Shown here: positions 28,387-37,609 of the stretch, in pieces
How the letters are laid out: every line of letters starts with the position of its first letter
Numbering within the stretch: the stretch's first letter is position 1
Source of the DNA: Hirschia litorea
Lineage (GTDB): Bacteria; Pseudomonadota; Alphaproteobacteria; Caulobacterales; Hyphomonadaceae
Reading direction: 5' to 3'
NCBI RefSeq assembly: GCF_042665075.1
Contig: NZ_JBHTBR010000005.1
Span: 1,222,446-1,286,445, forward strand
DNA length: 64,000 nucleotides
Notes under the pieces: model-generated
What the model saw: only the letters and a program-made list of their open reading frames with translations
Told to the model about the DNA's origin: nothing
Databases searched by the model: none
Program-made: the position numbers and the translations under genes

Positions 28387-29295
28387 ATGCATTATGTTCT
28401 CGCAATTTTAGCAGTGTGCACGCTGGTGTCATGCACGACGCCAACAAGTGTGCATCACGTTGAGACCAGAATTACACCTCTGGATGAGATCAGCACATAC
28501 ACACCGCCACCAGTGCAGTACCTGAAGGCAACCACATTAAGGGAATATACCGCTCCTGAAGCTGATCAGGGGGTAGCTGTGGATGCTGAGTATTTTTATC
28601 CTGTTGATAATACGGTGATTGGAAAATATCGCCGTGATACGGGTGAAATTGTTGCCCGCTTTACATCGCCTCATAAGGGGCTGATTCGACACATGAATTC
28701 CTGTTATGCGCGGTACGGGAAAATCTGGTGCGCAAATTCAAATTACTCCCAAACACCAATGGGTTCCTCCATTGAGGTGTTTGATTCCGCGAGTTTACAT
28801 CACATTCAATCCCATTCTTTGGGTATGCGGGATGAAGGCTCTTTGACTTGGGTTGATGAGTTGAGTGATGGTTATATCACTGGTTTTGCTCACTATTCTA
28901 AGAAGGGTGGCCTCGCACACAAAGGGTATGAATACTCTAGTGTTGTCACTTTTGATGAAAAATGGCGTCGTACAGGTGGTTGGATGTTCCCTAAGAACGT
29001 ATCCGATGCCATGGCTCCATATGCTGCTTCTGGCGGTGCGTTGGGGCCGGATGAACTGCTGTATATCCTCGGGCACGACAAACCTGAAATGTATGTATTG
29101 GCCAAGCCAGTAATGGGGCCAACTTTAGTACATGTGGCAACGATTTCTCTTCAAGCTGAAGGGCAAGCTTTCGCTTTTTCTCCTGATAAAAAACAGTCTA
29201 TCATTTGGGCGATTGACCGTAAAAAAGGGTTGGTACGAGAAATTCAACTTCCTGTGGTTAAGAACCTTCCAAGTGAGACTAAGGCGTTTCGGTAA
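28387..29295 (+). CDS. lipoprotein of unknown function, probable beta-propeller
   Basis: 302 residues from ATG 28387 (TTGGAG upstream). The signal ends with lipobox LVSC. The mature part has repeated segments of about 40-50 residues with YFYPVDNTVIGKYRRDTGEI, KIWCANSNYSQTPMGSSIEV, LLYILGHDKPEMYVLAKP and QSIIWAIDRKKGLVREI. These look like blades of an NHL/SMP-30-like propeller, but I cannot assign a named family. It follows the two receptors in the same orientation and could be a surface- or periplasm-exposed partner that binds or cleaves their ligand. Confidence 0.6.
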   Translation: MHYVLAILAVCTLVSCTTPTSVHHVETRITPLDEISTYTPPPVQYLKATTLREYTAPEADQGVAVDAEYFYPVDNTVIGKYRRDTGEIVARFTSPHKGLIRHMNSCYARYGKIWCANSNYSQTPMGSSIEVFDSASLHHIQSHSLGMRDEGSLTWVDELSDGYITGFAHYSKKGGLAHKGYEYSSVVTFDEKWRRTGGWMFPKNVSDAMAPYAASGGALGPDELLYILGHDKPEMYVLAKPVMGPTLVHVATISLQAEGQAFAFSPDKKQSIIWAIDRKKGLVREIQLPVVKNLPSETKAFR

Positions 29296-29357
29296 ACGTC
29301 TTACTCTGTTGTAATATATGTAAAATATATTTTAAAATAGTCGTTAAGTGTAGCGGA

Positions 29358-29378
29358 GTGACGCTGTTATAGCGTCAC
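29358..29378. terminator. hairpin between convergent lipoprotein and aldehyde dehydrogenase genes
   Basis: GTGACGCT-GTTAT-AGCGTCAC, an 8-bp perfect stem, sits between two convergent genes. A T-run (ATTTTTTGC) comes 20 bases later on the plus strand, so it is a likely but imperfect terminator. Confidence 0.45.
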
Positions 29379-29427
29379 ATCTCTCAAGAAGCGTATGTAA
29401 TTTTTTGCTTTTTATAGATGGCATGTG

Positions 29428-30885
29428 TCACTTGTCTATTCCCCCAATTGTAAGAGATTTCATTTCCAAATAATCATCCAGCCCGTATCTTGAGCCTTCA
29501 CGACCTTGCCCGGACTCCTTCATCCCGCCAAAGGGAATCATCTCATCGGAGATCGTGCCTGTGTTGACCCCAACCATGCCAAAATCCAGTGCTTCAGATA
29601 CGCGCCAAATCAGGCCGATGTCGCGAGCGTAAAAATAAGCAGCAAGTCCTACAGGGGTATTGTTGGCTGCACGAATTACTTCTTCTTCAGTTTCAAATTT
29701 TATAATTGGCGCAACGGGTCCAAAAATCTCTTCTTTGAATACGCGCATGTCGTCAGACGTATTTAAGAGTAGTGTTGGAGCAATGAAGTTGCCAGTTGGA
29801 CTTTCCTCTGCCGTGAGAACGTCTGCTCCCTTTTTGTGCGCATCTAGGATAAGAGCACGTACGTTCTTGGAGGCACGTTCATTGATAAGGGGGCCTATTT
29901 GGGTACCAGCTTCTGTACCGTCTCCAACCTTTAGTTTTGATATCGCTATTTTGACAGCTTTGACGAACTGGTCGTAAATTCCACTTTGTACAAATATACG
30001 ATTTGCACACACGCAAGTTTGTCCAGCATTTCTGAATTTGCTGATCATTAATCCTGCAATTGCATCATTCACATCAGCATCGTTAAAGATAATAAATGGC
30101 GCATTCCCGCCTAACTCCATAGATGTGCGTTTCATTGTGCGTGCAGAGTCAGCAGTTAGTTTTTTTCCAACAGCAGTTGATCCTGTAAAGGTTAGTTTTC
30201 TTACGATAGGGTTCGATGTTAATTCTTCACCTATCTCTGTTGTTTTTCCACAAACAATATTGATAACGCCAGCTGGTATACCCGCACGATGAGCGAGTTC
30301 CCCTAAAGCGAGAGCTGAGAGTGGCGTTTCATTTGCCGGTTTGCAAACGACTGTATTTCCCGCTGCTAAAGCGGGTGCAATTTTGCGTGCAAGCATGGCG
30401 TTGGGGAAATTCCATGGCGTGATACATGCTACCACACCGATAGGTTGTTTGGTTACTAAAATGCGTGTTCCAGGTAGGGTATGAGGAATGGTATCTCCAT
30501 AAATTCGCTTAGCTTCTTCTGCGAACCACTTGATATAGTTTGCACCATATTTAATCTCACCGCGAGCTTCAGCTAAAGGCTTTCCTTGTTCGGCAGTTAG
30601 GATTTGCGTTAGATCTTCGATATTCTCAGCAATGAGGTCGTACCATTTCATTAAGAGAGAAGAGCGTTGTTTTGCGGTGAGTTTACGCCAGCTTTTTAGG
30701 GCTAACTCTGCGCTATTTATTGCGTTTGATGTTTCAAGTGTTCCGCTTGAGTATACGTTGGCAATGATTTTTCCATCTGATGGGTTTAAAACTTCAAATG
30801 TTGTTTGATCCGATGATTTTACCCATTGGCCATCGATAAGAGCATGTGTCTTTAGCAGCGTATTGTCTTTAAGGTCGAGCGACAT
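29428..30885 (-). CDS. gabD: NAD(P)-dependent succinate-semialdehyde dehydrogenase
   Basis: 485 residues, the usual GabD length. The cofactor-binding part shows PWNFPNAMLARKIAPALAAG and KPANETPLSALALGELA; catalytic Glu is in SMELGGNAPF and catalytic Cys in NAGQTCVCANR. The C-terminus has GMKESGQGREGSRYGLDDY, close to the GabD consensus. It oxidises succinate semialdehyde to succinate at the end of the 4-aminobutyrate pathway, in the cytoplasm. No gabT is nearby. AGGA seven bases before the ATG supports the start. It is divergent from the SOS cassette. Other aldehyde substrates cannot be excluded. Confidence 0.85.
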   Translation of the reverse strand: MSLDLKDNTLLKTHALIDGQWVKSSDQTTFEVLNPSDGKIIANVYSSGTLETSNAINSAELALKSWRKLTAKQRSSLLMKWYDLIAENIEDLTQILTAEQGKPLAEARGEIKYGANYIKWFAEEAKRIYGDTIPHTLPGTRILVTKQPIGVVACITPWNFPNAMLARKIAPALAAGNTVVCKPANETPLSALALGELAHRAGIPAGVINIVCGKTTEIGEELTSNPIVRKLTFTGSTAVGKKLTADSARTMKRTSMELGGNAPFIIFNDADVNDAIAGLMISKFRNAGQTCVCANRIFVQSGIYDQFVKAVKIAISKLKVGDGTEAGTQIGPLINERASKNVRALILDAHKKGADVLTAEESPTGNFIAPTLLLNTSDDMRVFKEEIFGPVAPIIKFETEEEVIRAANNTPVGLAAYFYARDIGLIWRVSEALDFGMVGVNTGTISDEMIPFGGMKESGQGREGSRYGLDDYLEMKSLTIGGIDK

Positions 30886-31097
30886 GTTTCTATCCTAGCA
30901 AGGTGCTTTTTATACTGGAGTATGGATATTTTGTGCTGGTTACATTTAGGGCTGTAGAATGCTACGTGCCAGTATTTTTGCCAACTGCTAAAGATATATT
31001 CTGTTCTATGAATGGCGAGTTTGTTGTTTCAAAAAATAACTCCCGCCAAAATTTCTAGATGCCTTATTGATTGAGACTTGACTCTTAATCGCGCAGA

Positions 31098-31112
31098 GAA
31101 CAAAATAAGAAC
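31098..31112. promoter_or_regulatory. LexA (SOS) box
   Basis: GAAC-AAAATAA-GAAC is an exact match to the alphaproteobacterial LexA site (GTTC-N7-GTTC read on the other strand). It ends two bases before the ATG at 31115, so LexA would cover the transcription start and the first codons, and the imuA mRNA is probably nearly leaderless. Confidence 0.85.
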
Positions 31113-31114
31113 AT

Positions 31115-31855
31115 ATGACCGAGGCATCTTTGATATCTGGCCGTTTGGAGCCATCGAGAGCATTGCTTTTCAGAAGGGGGGAAGAAGCGATTTTTCCGTT
31201 TGGCTTGGGGCAAAAAGGTTTGCATGAATGCGTTGAAAAAAAACACGGAGATATGAGCGCGCTTACTGGATTTGTGTTGGCAAATATCAAACCTAAGAAT
31301 GCCATATTATGGGTAAGGCAACATAAGTTCATGCAAGAACATGGTGTTATTTTTCCAAGTGGGTTTGAGCTATTTAGCAGAGATAAAACACATAAATTAC
31401 ACGTCACTGTTTCTAAATCTATGGATGCATTGTGGGCAATTGAAGAAGGAATAAAATCTAGAACTTTAGATATTGTCATTGGTGAGCTTGAAGATGCCGA
31501 TTTTACTGCAACACGCCGATTGAAACTAGCGAGTGCGCGCTATGGTACGCCTGTTGTTTTGCTTATGCCGTACACACGAGGGGGTATTAGTGCGTGTGAT
31601 GCGCGATGGCGTATTAATGCTCAGCCTTCCGCTTTGAATTCTTATGACGCTAAAGCGCTGGGTGCACCTCGCTGGAGGGCTGTGTTGGAGCGGTGTCGAT
31701 CTGCGCCAAGACAATCAGGTGAGGTGTTTGAGTTGGAATATGATGATGAAGCGTTATCTTTACGTGTACTTCCCTGCATGGCCGCTGGATCGGTTGCGCC
31801 GCGCGAAATATCAGCAATTGCAGGCAAGACCATCAATTTTAGAGAAACCGCCTAA
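31115..31855 (+). CDS. imuA: ImuA, SOS mutagenesis accessory protein
   Basis: 246 residues, the SulA/RecA-like first gene of the alphaproteobacterial imuA-imuB-dnaE2 cassette. Features include RALLFRRGEEAIFPFGLGQK near the N-terminus, ILWVRQHKFMQEHGVIFPSG, SRTLDIVIGELEDADFTATR and RLKLASARYGTPVVLL. In Caulobacter and other bacteria ImuA works with ImuB and DnaE2 in damage-induced translesion synthesis. No Shine-Dalgarno precedes the ATG, and the LexA box abuts it. The gene overlaps imuB by more than 100 bases. Confidence 0.85.
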   Translation: MTEASLISGRLEPSRALLFRRGEEAIFPFGLGQKGLHECVEKKHGDMSALTGFVLANIKPKNAILWVRQHKFMQEHGVIFPSGFELFSRDKTHKLHVTVSKSMDALWAIEEGIKSRTLDIVIGELEDADFTATRRLKLASARYGTPVVLLMPYTRGGISACDARWRINAQPSALNSYDAKALGAPRWRAVLERCRSAPRQSGEVFELEYDDEALSLRVLPCMAAGSVAPREISAIAGKTINFRETA

Positions 31856-33326
31856 ATCTGTCCCTTTTGTTTTAGTTGAAAAATGTAGGAATGGTGTTGA
31901 AATTGTTGCAGCTAATCCAATTGCACAAAGTCAGAATGTACATGCGGGTTTAGCATTTACCGATGCGCGTGCACGCGTGCCTAATTTAGTATTCGAAGAA
32001 ATAGATCGGATTGCTGATGCGCGGGCTTTATCTAAATTAGTAGATTGGATGGTGCGTTTTTCGCCAAGTGTGAGTATCGATGGAGATGATGCTCTTATTA
32101 TGGAGACAACAGGACTTGATCATTTGTTTGGTGGCGAAGCTAAACTTATTGAACAAGTTAGTGCGTGTTTGCGGACAAATGGATATGTATCCAAAATTGC
32201 GATAGCGGGTACTCCTGGGGCGGCGAATGCGCTTGCACGATATTGTAACATTGGCGATGTGTTTGTGTCTCAACCTAGTCGGGAAAGGCAGGACTTGGCG
32301 GGCCTTCCAGTTGGGGCTTTGCGGTTATCGGATAAGACAGTTCAACTATTACGTAAATTTGGACTCACTCGTATAGATCAACTTTATGGGCTAGAGCGAA
32401 AAGCGTTGATGAGACGGTTTGCGTCGCGCGAAGCGGTTGATGCTGTGGTCTTAAGGCTAGATCAAGCGTTGGGCCTGCGTCATGAGCCGCTTAAACCCGT
32501 TATAGCTGAACCTGAATGGGTCGTGCGTTTGCCATGCCCAGAGCCTGTGGCAGCGCAAGAGGGGGTTGAGTATGCGCTGGATCAGCTCATTCCTCAACTA
32601 TGTCAGAAGTTGGACATGCATGGTGTGGGTGCGCGTGACTTTTGTTTTTATGCGTTTGGTGTTGATGCTAAATGCTCGCAAATCAATGCATCATCCGCGA
32701 GTGCTGTACGTGATGCACAGCATATTAGGCGATTGTTGGGAGAGCATGTTGAAACGATCAATCCGGGCTTTGGAATTGATCTGTTTATGCTGTCAGCGGC
32801 ACGTACCGAAAGTTTAGACCATGATGCGAGACCTCTGGCGGTTGACATGATGGGGGGATTTGACGGGGAGGCATTTATACGTCTGGCAGATAGACTTGTT
32901 GTCCGCTTAGGTGAAAAAGCAGTGCAAATGCCGGCGTCTTATAAGAGCCATGTGCCGGAGCGATCTGAAGGTTTTTCAAATTTTGCAACGCATTTGATGA
33001 AGGTGCAGAGCGTACCATGTTTTATGGGGCCGCGTCCCTTGCGTATGTTTGAGGTGCCGGAGCATGTCGAAGTTATGGCGGAGGTTCCAGATGGTCCACC
33101 TGCGCGCCTTATATGGCGATGTGTCATGCGTAAGATTGTGAAAGCGGATGGACCAGAGCGCATTGCGCCAGAATGGTGGAAGCTTTCAGAAAAAGGTGCG
33201 CGTGCTCGCGACTATTACCGCATTGAAGATGAAGAGGGCTATCGTTACTGGATTTATCGTAATGGTCTTTACGATGATAATCGCGGTGGGATACCCCAAT
33301 GGTATATGCATGGGGTGTTTGCGTGA
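31740..33326 (+). CDS. imuB: ImuB, Y-family polymerase-like protein
   Basis: About 528 residues from a triple ATG at 31740-31748; the exact codon cannot be fixed. The start MMMKRYLYVYFPAWPLDRL aligns with Y-family polymerases, but the catalytic DMD motif is replaced by YFPAW, as in all ImuB proteins, which are inactive scaffolds that bring DnaE2 to the beta clamp. Later parts show RIADARALSKLVDWMVRFSP, a little-finger-like middle and a C-terminal region typical for the family (EWWKLSEKGARARDYYRIED). It overlaps imuA by 116 bases and dnaE2 by four. Confidence 0.87.
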   Translation: MMMKRYLYVYFPAWPLDRLRRAKYQQLQARPSILEKPPKSVPFVLVEKCRNGVEIVAANPIAQSQNVHAGLAFTDARARVPNLVFEEIDRIADARALSKLVDWMVRFSPSVSIDGDDALIMETTGLDHLFGGEAKLIEQVSACLRTNGYVSKIAIAGTPGAANALARYCNIGDVFVSQPSRERQDLAGLPVGALRLSDKTVQLLRKFGLTRIDQLYGLERKALMRRFASREAVDAVVLRLDQALGLRHEPLKPVIAEPEWVVRLPCPEPVAAQEGVEYALDQLIPQLCQKLDMHGVGARDFCFYAFGVDAKCSQINASSASAVRDAQHIRRLLGEHVETINPGFGIDLFMLSAARTESLDHDARPLAVDMMGGFDGEAFIRLADRLVVRLGEKAVQMPASYKSHVPERSEGFSNFATHLMKVQSVPCFMGPRPLRMFEVPEHVEVMAEVPDGPPARLIWRCVMRKIVKADGPERIAPEWWKLSEKGARARDYYRIEDEEGYRYWIYRNGLYDDNRGGIPQWYMHGVFA

Positions 33327-36300
33327 CGCCTCCATATGCCGAACTTTCTGTTACGACGAATTTTTCTTTTTTACGAGGTGCCAGTCATGCTGAGGAACTC
33401 GTTGTGCAAGCCAAAATGTTGGGCATATCCGCGATTGGCATAGCAGACCGCAATACGTTGGCTGGGGTTGTACGGGCGCATGTGGCGGCAAAAGAACATG
33501 ATGTACGTCTGCTTATTGGTGCAAGGTTGGACCTCACAGATGGTATAAGTCTTTTGTGTTACCCAACAGATCGGGCTGCCTATGGGCGTTTGGCGCATTT
33601 ATTATCGGAAGGGAAAATGCGCGCTCCGAAGGGGGAATGTCATATATCGTTGGATGATGTGGTTGCGCATGCGGAAGGGCAGTTTTTTATTGTTATTCCG
33701 CCGATGCAGACAGATGTTGTTTTTGAAGAAAAATTGCAAATATTAATAGCAAAACTTTGTTCTTCCTTCGAGGAGCCTAATTCGTCCCTCGATAAAAAGC
33801 TTTTTATGGCACTTATTTATCAACATGGTGGTAAAAACCGTGAAAGGCTTGCACGAATAGCGGTCTTGGCATCTAAGCATGGTTTGCCTCTCATCGCGAC
33901 AAATGATGTGCTTTATCATGTTCCGAATAGGCGGCCATTGCAGGATGTTCTTACCTGTATTCGAGAGCATGTTTCGCTTGAGGAAGCGGGATATTTGCTA
34001 GAACCTAATGCCGAGCGTCATCTGAAGTCTCCAGTAGAAATGGCGCGGTTATTCCGTGGGTTTGCAGATGCAATTGAGAATACGCAGAAGATTGTTGAAG
34101 CGTGTCAGTTTTCTCTTGATGAGTTACGATATGAATATCCAGATGAGCCTGTCCCACGAGGGAAAACACCTCAAGAGCATTTGATTGATATGACGTCGGA
34201 GGGAGCGAAATGGCGCTACCCAGAAGGTGTGCCTGAGAAGGTACAAAAAACACTAAAATACGAGCTGGACCTCATAGGAGAGTTGAAGGTTGCACCGTAC
34301 TTTTTGACTGTGCATGACATTGTAAAATGGGCGCGCGAACAGGGCATACTTTGTCAGGGGAGAGGGTCTGCAGCGAATTCAGCTGTATGTTATTGCTTGG
34401 GAATTACGAGTGTGGATCCCAAGGTCAATGATTTGCTTTTTGACCGTTTTTTATCTCGTGAACGCAAAGAGCCACCCGATATAGATGTAGATTTTGAGCA
34501 TGAGCGCCGTGAAGAAGTCATCCAATATGTCTATGAGCGGTATGGACGCCACCGCGCTGCACTTACTGCGGCAGTCATTAGCTATCGGCCTCGTTCAGCT
34601 GTGCGAGAGGTCTGCAAGGCTTTTGGTTTGAGTGAGGATGTTGCAACAGCCCTCGCTAAAACGAATTGGGGAGCATATGGCAAAACTATCTCGGATAAAC
34701 AGGCGAGTGAGAGTGGGCTTGATCCGCGCAATGAAACTATTCAACGTGTTTTGCATTTTACGCGGCAATTAATTGGTTTTCCCAGACATTTATCTCAGCA
34801 TGTTGGAGGCTTTGTGCTGACACAGGGGCCTTTGGTGGAGACTGTGCCCATTGGTAATGCGGCTATGGATGATCGTACCTTCATTGAATGGGATAAGGAC
34901 GACATAGATGCACTCGGTATAATGAAAGTTGATATTCTAGCGTTGGGCATGCTGAGTTGTATCCGAAAATGCTTTGATATGCTGCGGCTCTATAAGGGAC
35001 TAGATTATAATCTGGCGACTGTGCCGCAGGACGATCCAGCTGTTTATGACATGCTGTGTAAGGCTGATAGTATCGGTGTGTTTCAGGTCGAAAGTCGCGC
35101 GCAAATGAGTATGTTGCCACGTTTAAGACCAAGAGTTTTCTATGATTTAGTGGTTGAAGTCGCGATTGTCCGGCCGGGGCCTATTCAAGGGGATATGGTG
35201 CATCCATATTTGCGACGTAGGAAGGGCATTGAGACTGTTCGTTATCCATCACCGGCACCTGAGCATGGTCCGCCGGATGAGTTAGAGAATATTCTGAAGC
35301 GGACATTGGGGGTTCCACTGTTTCAGGAGCAAGCTATGCAGGTGGCAATTGATGCTGCCAAGTTTACACCTGATGAAGCAAATGGCTTACGCAAAGCTAT
35401 GGCTACGTTTCGACGCCATGGCACGATGGGGTTATATGAAGACAAGTTTATAAACGGTCTGATCAAACGTGGGTATGAGCCCGATTTTGCACAGGCTTGT
35501 TTTAATCAAGTCAAAGGCTTTGGGGATTATGGTTTTCCAGAAAGCCATGCGGCGAGTTTTGCTTTGCTGGTCTATATTTCATCATGGCTTAAATGCCATC
35601 ATCCAGAGGTGTTTTGCGCAGCAATTTTAAATTCACAACCTATGGGGTTTTATGCGCCGGCTCAACTTGTTCGGGATGCACGTGAGCATAATGTAGAGGT
35701 GCGCCCCCCTGACGTAAATTATGCAGATTGGGATAGTCTTTTAGAGCCCAAAGAGGATGGATCATTCGCTGTACGCCTAGGGCTTAGACAGGTTGGAGGT
35801 TTAAGCGAAACACATATGCAAATTCTGATGGATTTGCGTCAAGAAGGATATGATACACCTGAAATTTTACGCCAACGGACAGGGTTGCCACGTAGCGTGT
35901 TAGAACGATTAGCAGGAGCGGATGCATTTCGTTCTATGGGGTTAGATAGACGTGAGGCTTTGTGGGTTATTCGCGGGCAAACACAGGAGGCTCCCACTGA
36001 ATTGTTTGCGCGTTCTGTAGCTAAAGAGCAGGGAAATGAACCAGAGGTCAAACTCCCTGAGATGCCAATGTCTGAACATGTGCTCCAAGATTATCATGCG
36101 ACACGATTATCTTTGAAGGCCCATCCAGTGTCATTCCTAAGAAAGCGATATTCAAGAATGGGTATTCGTAGGGCCAAGGAAATATATGAGTTGCGCGGTG
36201 GATCACGTGTTATGGTTGGCGGTATTGTGCTTGTTCGCCAACGTCCGGGAACAGCTTCTGGAGTTGTATTTGTAACGTTGGAAGATGAAACGGGTGTCGC

Positions 36301-36580
36301 GAACCTTATTGTCTGGCCTAAAGTGATGGAACGTTTTCGTCCCATTGTGATGGGCGCTTATCTGATTGTTGTAAAAGGACGTGTTCAAACTGCAGATAAT
36401 GTGACGCATATTTTGGCTGAAGAAATCATAGACCGTACACTTGATTTGGAATTTTTGGCTGAAGACTCTCAATATATTCAAGGTGAGGGTAAGTCTGGGG
36501 GTGGCTTTGTGTTGAAGTCTGACACAGCCCGTCACCCACGTAATGTACGTGCTATACCGCCCAGTCGAGACTTTCATTAA
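33323..36580 (+). CDS. dnaE2: error-prone DNA polymerase DnaE2
   Basis: 1085 residues from GTG 33323, which overlaps the imuB stop (GTGA); translation is coupled. The N-terminal PHP domain starts YAELSVTTNFSFLRGASHAE. The polymerase core has GRGSAANSAVCYCLGITSVD, the acidic active-site motif PPDIDVDFEHERREEVI and FPESHAASFALLVYISSWLK. An OB-fold follows near 960-1050 (VGGIVLVRQRPGTASGVVF). It performs the mutagenic bypass step of the SOS cassette. Length and order are normal for the family. Confidence 0.93.
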   Translation: MTPPYAELSVTTNFSFLRGASHAEELVVQAKMLGISAIGIADRNTLAGVVRAHVAAKEHDVRLLIGARLDLTDGISLLCYPTDRAAYGRLAHLLSEGKMRAPKGECHISLDDVVAHAEGQFFIVIPPMQTDVVFEEKLQILIAKLCSSFEEPNSSLDKKLFMALIYQHGGKNRERLARIAVLASKHGLPLIATNDVLYHVPNRRPLQDVLTCIREHVSLEEAGYLLEPNAERHLKSPVEMARLFRGFADAIENTQKIVEACQFSLDELRYEYPDEPVPRGKTPQEHLIDMTSEGAKWRYPEGVPEKVQKTLKYELDLIGELKVAPYFLTVHDIVKWAREQGILCQGRGSAANSAVCYCLGITSVDPKVNDLLFDRFLSRERKEPPDIDVDFEHERREEVIQYVYERYGRHRAALTAAVISYRPRSAVREVCKAFGLSEDVATALAKTNWGAYGKTISDKQASESGLDPRNETIQRVLHFTRQLIGFPRHLSQHVGGFVLTQGPLVETVPIGNAAMDDRTFIEWDKDDIDALGIMKVDILALGMLSCIRKCFDMLRLYKGLDYNLATVPQDDPAVYDMLCKADSIGVFQVESRAQMSMLPRLRPRVFYDLVVEVAIVRPGPIQGDMVHPYLRRRKGIETVRYPSPAPEHGPPDELENILKRTLGVPLFQEQAMQVAIDAAKFTPDEANGLRKAMATFRRHGTMGLYEDKFINGLIKRGYEPDFAQACFNQVKGFGDYGFPESHAASFALLVYISSWLKCHHPEVFCAAILNSQPMGFYAPAQLVRDAREHNVEVRPPDVNYADWDSLLEPKEDGSFAVRLGLRQVGGLSETHMQILMDLRQEGYDTPEILRQRTGLPRSVLERLAGADAFRSMGLDRREALWVIRGQTQEAPTELFARSVAKEQGNEPEVKLPEMPMSEHVLQDYHATRLSLKAHPVSFLRKRYSRMGIRRAKEIYELRGGSRVMVGGIVLVRQRPGTASGVVFVTLEDETGVANLIVWPKVMERFRPIVMGAYLIVVKGRVQTADNVTHILAEEIIDRTLDLEFLAEDSQYIQGEGKSGGGFVLKSDTARHPRNVRAIPPSRDFH

Positions 36581-36670
36581 TTAAGGCGAGTGACAACAAA
36601 GCTATACAAACACAAAGTATAATAGAGGGGTATCTTTGTTCACTTGAGTAGGTGGCTTTGCTAATGTAGC

Positions 36671-36693
36671 TCGCAGGCCTATTAGGCCTGCGA
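36671..36693. terminator. hairpin between convergent dnaE2 and cupin genes
   Basis: TCGCAGGCCT-ATT-AGGCCTGCGA is a perfect 10-bp stem with a 3-base loop. It lacks a T tract on either side, so it may be a weak terminator or mRNA 3'-end stabiliser. Confidence 0.5.
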
Positions 36694-36726
36694 ACGCGGC
36701 AATATAAGAGTTGCACCATTCAAGAG

Positions 36727-37590
36727 TTATTGAACTGAAAACTGCCCGTCCGTTCTAACATATATCATACATTCATTTTGAGTTGAGCAGGATAGGGAGT
36801 GGGGGACGCCTTCTGCAGATGAAAAGTAACTGCCGGCGATGATTTCTTTTGAAGTAGTAACATCTTCTACAACATGTGACAGTTTACCTTGAATAACAAC
36901 GGCTTTCAGGTCACCGCCATTCGTTGAAAGTGTCGCGTGGTAACCTGATGGCAGTTTGATCATTGAGCCGCTTAATGCACCATCTGATAAATCACCCCAT
37001 AGCAAAGTTGCTTGAGGTCCAGATGTGTTGTCATTGGTGTTTATCCAATTCATTTCATTCGTACTCATCCAAACCATGTTTGAATGCATGAGATTGAGGG
37101 GATGTTCCCCATTATCAAAAGCTTTCTCACTGGGTTGCACAAGATATGGGCCCTCCAGAATTTCAAGGAAGCCTGTACCACCTACGCCTGGGCGGGCAGA
37201 AGTTACGTGCACTTCACCAGCTGGTTGAGTCCAGAATGCACCCGGCCCCATCCACATGTTAGCCGCGTCAGGGTCGTCATTATGGATTTCACCACTAATA
37301 ACGATAGCTCTATAGGTGATGTTGTGGATGTGAGGGGGCGAGGAGAAGCCTTCAGTAAATTTCAATAATATACCCGAAGGAACATCTTTGGTGATATCTC
37401 CCCAAAGGATGCCAGCTCTAGGGCTGGCATCTCCTCTGGCAGGGTTGAGCGCCTGATAAGACACTTCATCTGCTGTTAGGACAGTAATGCTTTCTTTCTG
37501 TTCTGCACTATAAGAAGGCTGACTTGTATCACTGCATGCCGCCACAGATAGAGATAGAAAGAAGGTAGAAATTAATCTTGAAAATGTCAT
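36727..37590 (-). CDS. DUF4437 cupin lipoprotein
   Basis: 287 residues. The signal ends in lipobox VAAC, so the protein is membrane-anchored and periplasmic. Two DUF4437-type cupin halves follow, each starting with an L-W-G-D motif: GILWGDITKDVPSGILLKF with PPHIHNITYRAIVISGEIHN, and ATLLWGDLSDGALSGSMIKL with LKAVVIQGKLSH. Only the first half keeps the HIH metal ligands. It is the last gene of the run lysR-oxidoreductase-cupin, 20 bases after the oxidoreductase. The function is unknown. Confidence 0.75.
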   Translation of the reverse strand: MTFSRLISTFFLSLSVAACSDTSQPSYSAEQKESITVLTADEVSYQALNPARGDASPRAGILWGDITKDVPSGILLKFTEGFSSPPHIHNITYRAIVISGEIHNDDPDAANMWMGPGAFWTQPAGEVHVTSARPGVGGTGFLEILEGPYLVQPSEKAFDNGEHPLNLMHSNMVWMSTNEMNWINTNDNTSGPQATLLWGDLSDGALSGSMIKLPSGYHATLSTNGGDLKAVVIQGKLSHVVEDVTTSKEIIAGSYFSSAEGVPHSLSCSTQNECMIYVRTDGQFSVQ

Positions 37591-37609
37591 ATATTTGCTC
37601 TGTGACTAT

